Below, piece after piece: positions 49,319 to 56,177 of a DNA stretch of 64,000 bases. The notes under the pieces were generated by a model that was not told the origin of the DNA, did no database searches, and saw nothing but the letters and a program-made list of their open reading frames with translations. The position numbers and the translations under genes were made by a program. How positions within the stretch are numbered: the stretch's first letter is position 1; the number at the start of each line of letters is the position of its first letter. The DNA comes from Myxococcales bacterium (lineage in GTDB: Bacteria; Myxococcota_A; Polyangia; Fen-1088): NCBI GenBank assembly GCA_003142855.1, contig PLNW01000155.1:57553-121552 (forward strand), written 5' to 3'.

Positions 49319-49879
49319 TTAGGGATGATCCTCCACCACCCCGGACGGGTATATACCTGGCAGCCCGCTGATGCCCCTGGTGCCCGGCGTCCCTGGTGGC
49401 CCGGGTGCGCCTGCCGGACCTGCCGCGCCTTGAGGGCCCGGCACCCCAGGCGGCCCCTGCGGCCCGGTTCCCCCGTTGCAGACCAAAACCGTGGTCGAGT
49501 TTTCGAGCGTGCCATTGTGGTTCTGGTCAAGGCCTAACTCGATGCTTGACCCTCCTGCTTGGCACTGGCTGCCCGGGCTCACCGCTGTCACGTGGACGGC
49601 GGCGCGCGGGATATTCAGGTTGGCCTCGACCCACGTGCCCGTATCACCGCGACAGACGTTCAATTTGGACTCGTTCCAACTGTACCGCACCTGCCCGTCC
49701 TGACTCGGCTCACAGCTCGGCCGATCCAACGTGGGCGGGGGGGACTGTGTCGCACGCTGGATATCTGGCGAAGTCGCAGTCGGCTTATCGTGGCCAGAGC
49801 ACGCCACCGCGTCGGCCAGCAGCACCAATCCCACGACTGCCAGCACATTGTGATTTCGATTGCGGCCATGAGTTCTCAT
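49319..49879 (-). CDS. collagen-like lipoprotein
   Basis: 186 aa from ATG 49879. Lipoprotein-like signal (VVGLVLLADAVACSGHD), a domain with ELGLDQNHNGTLENSTTVLV (a calcium-loop-like D-x-N-x-N-G) and CNGGTG, then about a dozen Gly-X-Y triplets (GPQGPPGVPGPQGAAGPAGA...). Proteins with this calcium-loop/collagen layout are common on myxobacterial surfaces. Probably trimeric. Confidence 0.82.
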   Translation of the reverse strand: MRTHGRNRNHNVLAVVGLVLLADAVACSGHDKPTATSPDIQRATQSPPPTLDRPSCEPSQDGQVRYSWNESKLNVCRGDTGTWVEANLNIPRAAVHVTAVSPGSQCQAGGSSIELGLDQNHNGTLENSTTVLVCNGGTGPQGPPGVPGPQGAAGPAGAPGPPGTPGTRGISGLPGIYPSGVVEDHP

Positions 49880-49982
49880 CGTCGTGAAGATCACCAATTT
49901 CCTCCATTTCCAGAGTGGAAAATGCTGCTTCCACCCAGGAACTGCTGCATCCGCCATGCCGCCGCACTTTTCAAAGGCCTGC

Positions 49983-49998
49983 TGGCATCCCGCGTGCA
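49983..49998 (+). promoter_or_regulatory. sigma-54-like (-24/-12) promoter of the His/Gly-rich lipoprotein gene
   Basis: TGGCATCCCGCGTGCA, correct GG-N10-GC spacing. Start expected near 50010, ~70 bp before ATG 50079. Confidence 0.55.
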
Positions 49999-50078
49999 AC
50001 AGATGATCTTACGTCTGCGACCGTCTGAACCACCGCCAACGCGGGGACGATGCGGCAGACCGAAAGGTATGGCTTCAA

Positions 50079-50249
50079 ATGAAGAGACTCTCGATTCTGC
50101 TGCTGCTGGCTGCCGTCGGGGTGAGCGGATGTTTCTGGGGGTTCCGTGGGCGCGGGCGGGGCGAAGGCCCAAATAGAGGGGGCGAGTATCGAGGACACGA
50201 CGAGGGCCGCGGTCATTACGACCATGGTGGGGACCACGACCACCACTAA
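50079..50249 (+). CDS. His/Gly/Arg-rich small lipoprotein (56 aa)
   Basis: ATG 50079: signal with lipobox (SILLLLAAVGVSGCFWGF), then FRGRGRGEGPNRGGEYRGHD and a His/Asp tail (GHYDHGGDHDHH). Ends TAA 50249. The His/Asp cluster suggests metal binding. Small envelope lipoproteins of this composition are common in stress clusters. The weak ribosome site lowers certainty. Confidence 0.6.
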   Translation: MKRLSILLLLAAVGVSGCFWGFRGRGRGEGPNRGGEYRGHDEGRGHYDHGGDHDHH

Positions 50250-50341
50250 CTGGCCATATGTGATGATTTTCCAGGCGTGAGCTGCGACACCTCACAGGAC
50301 GCATGCTTTGCGTGCTTTCGCCCATCTGTCTCCTCCCCTGC

Positions 50342-50376
50342 TTCCGTCAAGATGATGTACCGATTCACTCAATTTG
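50342..50376 (-). promoter_or_regulatory. UAS-like pair without an obvious promoter
   Basis: Minus-strand half-sites caaattgag (50376-50368) and ttgacggaa (50350-50342), 26 bp apart as in the promoter-linked pairs. No -24/-12 element with correct spacing was found 49-75 bp downstream; the only GG-N10-GC nearby, at 50324-50309, is a poor match. May act on the 49983 promoter or be a relic. Confidence 0.4.
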
Positions 50377-50409
50377 AATGACTCGGTACATTGCAACGCG
50401 CAGGGCACC

Positions 50410-52173
50410 TCAGCCGCCGTAGATCTCCAGTCCGATTGTGACACGATACTGCGAATAGGTGAGCGGAACGCCGCTGAGCTGCGGGGCTGGCATCGCGAAG
50501 TTCAGTGGATTGATAATTACGAAGAGGAGCCTGGACACCTTCCATTCGAGTCCCAACGGGCTAAACCCCGCGTAGATCCCCATACTGCCCTTGGGAGCAC
50601 CGTACAGGTCGATCAACAGGCGGGAGAATCCCAGATTGGCCGTGGTGCGAAGGTTGAATTTCTCGTAGGCCAGCGGCAGCCGCAATATGACGGTTCCGTA
50701 CCCATTGAAAGCGCCCGCGCGCACGGCCGTGCGGCCGTTGATGGCAATCCACGGGTTCCATTCCGCGTCGAGCCCGAAGGTCCAATGTTTGCTGAAACGG
50801 AGGCGAGCGCCGAGAGTAACCGCGGCGGCCGCGTAGGCATACGATCCTGAGCCGCCCAGATAGGCACCCAGGGCCATCTTCGAAGGATCTTTCGGACCCG
50901 GCTCCTTAACCGGCGTGGTAACCGGCGGCGGTGGGGCGTGCTTCTCTTCGGCGGCGACGGCGGCGGCGGCGGTAGCCTCGAAGCCCGGTTGGGCGGCCTC
51001 TGGCTGCGCGAACGCACGGCTCGGCAGGAGGCTTGCGATGAAAAGCAGGGGCATGCCGACCATGGCGCGGCGTCGTCGCCGGGCCCGTCTCAGCAAGGCG
51101 AGTAGCCCAAGAAAGACTGCCAATCCCGAAGCCGCGCTCCGGTTCTCCGGCCCACCCACGCTGCAGCCGAGCAGCGACACATTGCCGTATTTGTGTTCCG
51201 GCGCGTCGCACCAATTGTTGGCGAACGTGCAACCCGGCGAGTAAGTCAGATACTTGTCCAAGATCGCCCCCACTGCAGTTATCTTCTGATCGTTGGGTTG
51301 GCTGGGATCGAGCGTCGCGCGCAAGACTGCCGTGGCCGCTTCGGTTGCAAGCTCGCGCTTTTGTAGTCGCAAATCGTCGGGATCATCACAGCGGTCCATC
51401 TCGCTTGAGTGGGGTGGCCCGTCGATCGCCTCGACCAAATTCCCGTTGGCCTCGTCCACCCAATCCAGCACGACGGTGATCTGCATGCCATCAGGCGTGC
51501 GATAGGTATGGGTGAAGCTATCCTCGACGGCGTGAATCGCTTGCCCAATGCGCACGTAGAAAGTCGGCAGCAAGGCATTCACGCCATGGCGAAGCGCCAG
51601 GTAGAGCGGCAGCGAGGTTCTATTGGTGGGATCGGGCATACCTGTTGTGGCATCGAGCCCATCGAGGGCCTGGTTAACCCGTTCGAGGATGAAGACGCGG
51701 CAGTCGCTGACCGCTGCTGCCGATCCGCCGGGCTCCTGCTCATTCGCGCCGCGGAGGCAATGCTCGCGCTGCGCGCTGGGATCGCCATGAACCAGCGGCA
51801 ACTGGCTCAGATCCATGGAATCTCGCCCCTTCAGATCGTTGTCGCGGACGCCCACCAGCAAGGTTGCGCCACCCAGATCGGTCATGTCATTCGCCGGCGT
51901 AAACTCCAGATCGTCAATGAGTGCCTGGTCGTTTCTGTCCGCCAGAAAAGGCGCCGCAGCTGCCGCGGTTGCCGCGTTTGCGGGATCAGCATCCTGGCGC
52001 ACAGCTAGGAACGCCTCTGTCGTGACCTTCTCGTGGCACCCGGCGGTGACAATAGTGGAAATGGTGTAAGCGTCCGCCGACTTGGGCCTGGCTATGAACC
52101 ACCCCAGGAAGATGACGGCGGCTGTGAATGCGGTGAAGACTCCGCCCTTCAAGAATCGTCTTCGTGTCATCAT
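50410..52173 (-). CDS. fusion: phospholipase-C/nuclease-like domain + MYXO-CTERM tail + outer-membrane barrel
   Basis: 587 aa in one open frame from ATG 52173 (ribosome site caaggagaag). Signal helix, then a zinc-dependent phospholipase/nuclease-like domain (CHEKVTTEAFLAV ... GQAIHAVEDSFTHTYR, His-x3-Asp). Then GCSVGGPENRS, helix GLAVFLGLLALL and RRARRRRR: a MYXO-CTERM tail in the middle (~residues 340-375). A second signal peptide follows (VGMPLLFIASLLPSRAFA) and a ~190-residue outer-membrane barrel ends VTIGLEIYGG. Looks like two proteins fused by loss of a stop; an internal ATG at 51063 could start the second one. Confidence 0.82.
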   Translation of the reverse strand: MMTRRRFLKGGVFTAFTAAVIFLGWFIARPKSADAYTISTIVTAGCHEKVTTEAFLAVRQDADPANAATAAAAAPFLADRNDQALIDDLEFTPANDMTDLGGATLLVGVRDNDLKGRDSMDLSQLPLVHGDPSAQREHCLRGANEQEPGGSAAAVSDCRVFILERVNQALDGLDATTGMPDPTNRTSLPLYLALRHGVNALLPTFYVRIGQAIHAVEDSFTHTYRTPDGMQITVVLDWVDEANGNLVEAIDGPPHSSEMDRCDDPDDLRLQKRELATEAATAVLRATLDPSQPNDQKITAVGAILDKYLTYSPGCTFANNWCDAPEHKYGNVSLLGCSVGGPENRSAASGLAVFLGLLALLRRARRRRRAMVGMPLLFIASLLPSRAFAQPEAAQPGFEATAAAAVAAEEKHAPPPPVTTPVKEPGPKDPSKMALGAYLGGSGSYAYAAAAVTLGARLRFSKHWTFGLDAEWNPWIAINGRTAVRAGAFNGYGTVILRLPLAYEKFNLRTTANLGFSRLLIDLYGAPKGSMGIYAGFSPLGLEWKVSRLLFVIINPLNFAMPAPQLSGVPLTYSQYRVTIGLEIYGG

Positions 52174-52273
52174 CTTCTCCTTGCAGCACGCAAAGCCACC
52201 TCGCGAGTGCTGGAGAGCACTTCGCAAGTTGGCGCCGCTCAATTGGCGATCAATTCAAGATGGCTGATTTGAA

Positions 52274-52423
52274 TCAGGTGACCCGACGGCCTTGGATCAC
52301 CCGTATCACCACGACGACCACCGCCAGCACGAGCAGGATGTGTACGAATCCTCCCAGTGTGTACGAGGTCAGTAGACCCAATCCCCACAGCACTACAAAA
52401 AGTATGGCCAAGCCCCACAACAT
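52274..52423 (-). CDS. DUF5670/lmo0937-type small membrane protein
   Basis: 49 aa from ATG 52423 (ribosome site agagaggcaatc). MLWGLAILFVVLWGLGLLTS, then YTLGGFVHILLVLAVVVVVI and RVIQGRR: the two-helix lmo0937 family, usually co-regulated with general stress genes. A sigma-54-like element lies upstream at 52468-52453. Confidence 0.87.
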   Translation of the reverse strand: MLWGLAILFVVLWGLGLLTSYTLGGFVHILLVLAVVVVVIRVIQGRRVT

Positions 52424-52452
52424 GATTGCCTCTCTTTCTTATCTGTAAGCTC

Positions 52453-52468
52453 TGCAAGCCGCGCGCCG
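52453..52468 (-). promoter_or_regulatory. sigma-54-like (-24/-12) promoter of the DUF5670 gene
   Basis: The minus strand reads CGGCGCGCGGCTTGCA, correct GG-N10-GC spacing with TTGCA at -12. About 30 bp before the ATG. No matching UAS found upstream. Confidence 0.5.
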
Positions 52469-52528
52469 GCTACACGGTGGACGTGAGCCCGCGCACCGAT
52501 TGCGCGGTTTCACATGCGCCCTGGAGAG

Positions 52529-53563
52529 TCAGAATCGGGCGCTGACCGCGATGCCTCGCTGACCACCGTCTCCCGCTACCGGTACGATTGAAACCGGCGA
52601 GCCGTGCAGCGAGGGGATGATGACCCCCAGCGACGATCCCACGACCGCTCCACCCACCACGTCGCTAATGAAATGCATGCCGCCGAGAACCCGCGCTGTG
52701 GCCACGAAGCTCGCAATCGCGCCCCCAACGCCCAACACGATCCAGTTTGCCCGCGAGTGGGGGTGAAGCCGTCGCATGGCCACCAACGTGGATGTCGCGA
52801 TTGCGAAGCTGACCGCAGCGTGACTGCTCAGGAACGACAGTCCCGCGTCGGCGCCATTGCGTTCGGAAAGCGGCGCCTTCGTGCCATAGAGAAAGGGACG
52901 CGGCCGGCCCGCTGCGAGCGTCATCACGGAGGCCGCGGCGGTTGCGGCCAGCCCCGACTCGGCGATCACGACGGCGTCGTTCAGGCCCGGCCAAAGCCCC
53001 TCGTCCACGAAGAGCAAGGTCGCAGCCCCGAGACCGATGGCGTAAAGACCATAGTCCGAGGCAGTCTGCCAGCCCGGGCTCCAGTAGCCCGCCGTCGTGC
53101 GATCGAGCGCATTGAGATCGCTGGTGGGGCAAAGTGGGGCACAGAACGCCTTCTGCGATTGTGGTCGAAACAGCCGCGCGCTCTCGAACACCAGCCCGAT
53201 CCCCAGGATGGGCAGATCAATTTCGGCGTACAGTTGGAAGGCCGGGCGCAGGGGATTCCGCGGACTCGGGACGAGAGGGGTGAGCTTGGCGGCCTTGGCG
53301 GTGGATTTGGCGTCCTCGACCTTTTCAGGCGAAGCCCCGGCCGATGGCAGCGCGATGGGCGAACTGTCCGCGGGCGCGGGCGCAACCGCGGGCGCATCCT
53401 TGTCGGCCACCGTCTGGGCTCGGGCGATGCCGACCGATCCAAGCCACGCCAAAACGAGCTCGGAGCAAACGGCCCGCCCCGGGGTCACCACTCGGTGCCA
53501 GCGGCCTGCCCGCCAGTCACCATTCCGTGCCGCTGGTGGACACACCTTCGCCACATTCCGCAT
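52529..53563 (-). CDS. PAP2-family phosphatase with exported N-terminal region
   Basis: 344 aa. Signal/anchor region, Ala/Pro linker, then PAP2 core: LAAGRPRPFLYG (C1), LSFLSSHAAVSF (C2; Ser-Ser-His instead of Ser-Gly-His), ARVLGGMHFISDVVGG (C3). Same layout as 23093 and 43720. The C2 substitution may reduce activity. The true start may be downstream of 53563, since the first ~30 residues are Arg-rich and not signal-like. Confidence 0.82.
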   Translation of the reverse strand: MRNVAKVCPPAARNGDWRAGRWHRVVTPGRAVCSELVLAWLGSVGIARAQTVADKDAPAVAPAPADSSPIALPSAGASPEKVEDAKSTAKAAKLTPLVPSPRNPLRPAFQLYAEIDLPILGIGLVFESARLFRPQSQKAFCAPLCPTSDLNALDRTTAGYWSPGWQTASDYGLYAIGLGAATLLFVDEGLWPGLNDAVVIAESGLAATAAASVMTLAAGRPRPFLYGTKAPLSERNGADAGLSFLSSHAAVSFAIATSTLVAMRRLHPHSRANWIVLGVGGAIASFVATARVLGGMHFISDVVGGAVVGSSLGVIIPSLHGSPVSIVPVAGDGGQRGIAVSARF

Positions 53564-53630
53564 GATGACCGCAGGAGGCCTGCAAGTCCTGCGCCGCCGC
53601 TGCGGGAGGGCCGGCTTGAGCGTGTCTTTC

Positions 53631-54365
53631 CTAGAAAGTCACAATCAAGACCATGCCCGACCTATCCTTGGCAATCAAAGGTGCGATTCCCATGCGAACC
53701 CCGGCCAATGGGAAGCCCAGGTCACCGCGGCGGTACTGGCGCAAAGCTTCGACGGCGCCAACTGGCTGAGTGAAGATCATGACCTCCCCTGTCGCAAGGC
53801 CGGTCAGCAGGCTGATAATCGCGCTGGTCCAATGGCCAAAACCAGCGCCGATGATAAGAAAAATCCCGGCGTTGACGACGACGTTGCCGCCGTGAAAGAG
53901 CAGGCTCCGCCCCCGATCTTCATTGGCTGCATCTCTGTTCAACAGTTTCTCCGTCTGGGCAAGCGCGCCACAGGAATCTGTTTGCGAAGCCTCGGCCTCG
54001 AGTTCGTCAAGGCGCTTCTCATCACCCATGACCTTGAGCGGTGTGAAGACCAGCGGGATCACACCAAGCAGCGCGGCGCCTCCTCCCACGTACAGATCCA
54101 AGCCCGACGCGTGCGATACCAGAGGCGCGGCCACGAATTCGCCAGCGGCGAGGGCCGAATAGATCATGCCCCATGAGTAGCTCCAAATACGGGCATGGCG
54201 GGCGTCGACGTGCAAGCGCTCGTGAATGAAGTGGAGACGAGCTTCTGCATTCAGGTGCTGCAGCGCGGGCTCCCCGCCGACCAAAGAAGCCGTGCATTCG
54301 TGGCCGAGCGCCGGCCTCGCGCTCAGGACGAGAACGAACCCAAGAACGCGCCAAACCCAACCCAT
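53631..54365 (-). CDS. exported multi-helix membrane protein
   Basis: 244 aa with signal peptide (VWRVLGFVLVLSARPALG). HFIHERLHVDARHARIWSYS is followed by helices (AALLGVIPLVFTPLKVMGDE; GNVVVNAGIFLIIGAGFGHW). No family assigned. Immediately upstream of the PAP2 gene at 52529 (68 bp apart) on the same strand, so possibly functionally linked to it. Confidence 0.65.
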   Translation of the reverse strand: MGWVWRVLGFVLVLSARPALGHECTASLVGGEPALQHLNAEARLHFIHERLHVDARHARIWSYSWGMIYSALAAGEFVAAPLVSHASGLDLYVGGGAALLGVIPLVFTPLKVMGDEKRLDELEAEASQTDSCGALAQTEKLLNRDAANEDRGRSLLFHGGNVVVNAGIFLIIGAGFGHWTSAIISLLTGLATGEVMIFTQPVGAVEALRQYRRGDLGFPLAGVRMGIAPLIAKDRSGMVLIVTF

Positions 54366-54408
54366 TGGACATCAAGCATAGCAGGAAAGCACCGGCTCAT
54401 GGATCTCT

Positions 54409-55524
54409 CTACCCGGAAACCCTCAGAACCGAATTGCATCCGTCAAATCCATCGTACACCGACTCCGGGTTATCCGGGTCGATTGTCAGCTTCTCCTTGT
54501 TGAGCAACAACTTGTACTCGTACTTGCCGGGCGCCAGAAACAATTCGACGTTGAAGCACTTCTTCAGTGGATCCCAATTCATGGGCTCAGCCGCTCGATC
54601 CCATCCGTTGAAATCTCCCATGACATGCACGCAGTGATAGGTCTGGGCCGCGGACGGACCGAGCGAAAGGACGGCTGAAGTCTTCGGCCTGGAGAAGCAC
54701 GCCTGGTTCCGCCCGCCGCGCTTGGCCTTGTAGAGGGCTTCGTCCGCTTCGGCCATCAGCGCACCTGCGGTTCGCGCGTCTCGTGGAAACGACGCCATCC
54801 CGATGCTGACTGTCACAGGAAGCAGACCTTGTTCATCTAAATGGAGAGGCGTGGCGGAAATCAACGCCCGAATCCCTTCGGCCAGTCCCTCAGCTGTGTG
54901 CTTGGGGGTTTCGGGTAGCAAGATCATGAATTCGTCGCCACCATAGCGGCCCGCTATGTCGGTTTCCCTGACGAAGTTCCGGAGCAAACCCGCCACATGC
55001 TTCAAGGCCAAGTTCCCGGCCATATGGCCGAAATGGTCGTTGATCTCCTTGAAGCCGTCTACATCGATCATGAGCAGGGAGAGCAGACGGCCGTAGCGCT
55101 CGGCCCGCTTGATCTCGCTTTCGAAGCGCTCGGAAAGGCTCCCGAAATTCGGCAGCCCAGTGAGATAATCAACAAAAGCCATCCGCACCAGGCTCTCATG
55201 GGACAGTTCCCACGCCACGCCTTCTTCTCGCAAAAAGCTTTCCAGGCGATCAGACAGGTCCAGCGCGGCAGTCCTAACCCCGATCGGCCGCTTTAGGACC
55301 CCGCGCAAATCCTGAAGATGGGTGGCCAGAGACTTGAAAACAGCCCTGGCCATTTCCTCAGGCACAGTCAGGCCAGTAAGTTCAAAAGCCAGTCTCTGAA
55401 AACTCGCCGAGGTGTCGGACAGGACGTCCAAGCGAGCCTGGATCTCGGAATTGGATTTCCCTCCGAAAACCAAGCCGCGCAGCAGGTCGCACCCTGTCAA
55501 TCCGCTTAAGTTTGACGAAATCAT
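54409..55524 (-). CDS. diguanylate cyclase (GGDEF) fused to a CBM48/AMPK-type glycogen-binding domain
   Basis: 371 aa. Residues ~1-115 are an N-terminal helical region. GGDEF domain ~117-275 with intact RYGGDEF (193-199) and an inhibitory I-site RETD (186-189). Residues ~297-370 (YHCVHVMGDFNGWDRAAEPM; FLAPGKYEYKLLLNKEK) are an early-set/CBM48 domain of the AMPK-beta and isoamylase kind. Suggests cyclic-di-GMP synthesis responsive to glycogen or another glucan. 44 bp after the STAS gene in the same transcript. Confidence 0.9.
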   Translation of the reverse strand: MISSNLSGLTGCDLLRGLVFGGKSNSEIQARLDVLSDTSASFQRLAFELTGLTVPEEMARAVFKSLATHLQDLRGVLKRPIGVRTAALDLSDRLESFLREEGVAWELSHESLVRMAFVDYLTGLPNFGSLSERFESEIKRAERYGRLLSLLMIDVDGFKEINDHFGHMAGNLALKHVAGLLRNFVRETDIAGRYGGDEFMILLPETPKHTAEGLAEGIRALISATPLHLDEQGLLPVTVSIGMASFPRDARTAGALMAEADEALYKAKRGGRNQACFSRPKTSAVLSLGPSAAQTYHCVHVMGDFNGWDRAAEPMNWDPLKKCFNVELFLAPGKYEYKLLLNKEKLTIDPDNPESVYDGFDGCNSVLRVSG

Positions 55525-55568
55525 GGCAATTCCGCATGCGCGCGAACCTGGCTGCGCGCGCGGACCAT

Positions 55569-55868
55569 TTACGCCAACAGAACCCGATCCAGGCGCAGAA
55601 GCTTGAAGATCGCCAACGGTTGATCACATAGGCCCTGGACGGTTACCACGCCGCCGTACTCCTTGGCCTTCTTGTACAAGAACACCAGCCCGCCCACGCC
55701 CCGACTGTCGATGAGCCGCAAACCCGACACATCGACGACGACGCGAGAATGCCGTTCAGCGAGCAAGGCGTCGACGGATGGGCGAAGAGTTGGAGTGGTG
55801 ATCGCGTCCAACTCACCCACGATGCGAAGGGTAGCTATACCGCCCGCTGTACTGGTTGAGAATTCCAT
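55569..55868 (-). CDS. STAS-domain anti-sigma-factor antagonist
   Basis: 99 aa single STAS domain: VGELDAITTPTLRPSVDALL, VVVDVSGLRLIDSRGVGGLV with the phosphorylatable Ser55 in DSRGVG. Partner-switching protein normally controlled by a serine kinase and PP2C phosphatase; none is adjacent. First gene of the STAS-GGDEF operon behind the 56025 sigma-54 promoter. Confidence 0.9.
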   Translation of the reverse strand: MEFSTSTAGGIATLRIVGELDAITTPTLRPSVDALLAERHSRVVVDVSGLRLIDSRGVGGLVFLYKKAKEYGGVVTVQGLCDQPLAIFKLLRLDRVLLA

Positions 55869-56009
55869 TTGTCTTTGCTCCTCTTGCTTCAGATATGCTT
55901 GTCAATCGGCCTCGGACAGACAACTGGCACGTGGCGCTGCGGACTTTCCCGATGCGCCAGCCCTGGGCACCAATGACGTGCCCGTGCCGGTTGATCCACA
56001 CACTGGCCT

Positions 56010-56025
56010 AGCAGTTTTCGGGCCA
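56010..56025 (-). promoter_or_regulatory. sigma-54 (-24/-12) promoter of the STAS-GGDEF operon
   Basis: The minus strand reads TGGCCCGAAAACTGCT, correct GG-N10-GC spacing and close to the TGGCTCGAAA core. Start near 55999, ~130 nt before the STAS ATG. The 309-bp gap 55869-56177 otherwise holds only its UAS and a DUF3309-like fragment. Confidence 0.78.
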
Positions 56026-56076
56026 CCGATGCGATGCAAGCAAGTTCGGGTAGTTGCATTGCGGAATGGCGGTCGT

Positions 56077-56110
56077 TTCAATCAAGATGAAGTGTCGCCC
56101 ATTCAATTCG
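56077..56110 (-). promoter_or_regulatory. UAS pair upstream of the STAS-GGDEF operon
   Basis: Minus-strand half-sites cgaattgaa (56110-56102) and ttgattgaa (56085-56077), both perfect to the consensus, 25 bp apart; B is 60 bp before the promoter. Confidence 0.8.
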
Positions 56111-56177
56111 AGGTAGGGAGGAGGCCGACAAGGCCGAGGGTCTGCTCCGCTCGTGGCGGACTGCCGGCATCGTTCTG

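Noticed and set aside
52182..52198. TGGCTTTGCGTGCTGCA upstream of the phospholipase-barrel fusion, with UAS-like half-sites 48 bp further up
   Set aside because: The GG to GC spacing is 11 instead of 10, which sigma-54 does not normally tolerate; the half-sites are 11 bp apart rather than 21-26.
52604..53773. 389-codon plus-strand open frame
   Set aside because: Antisense to the PAP2 gene with intact catalytic motifs; no ribosome site and Arg/His-rich composition.
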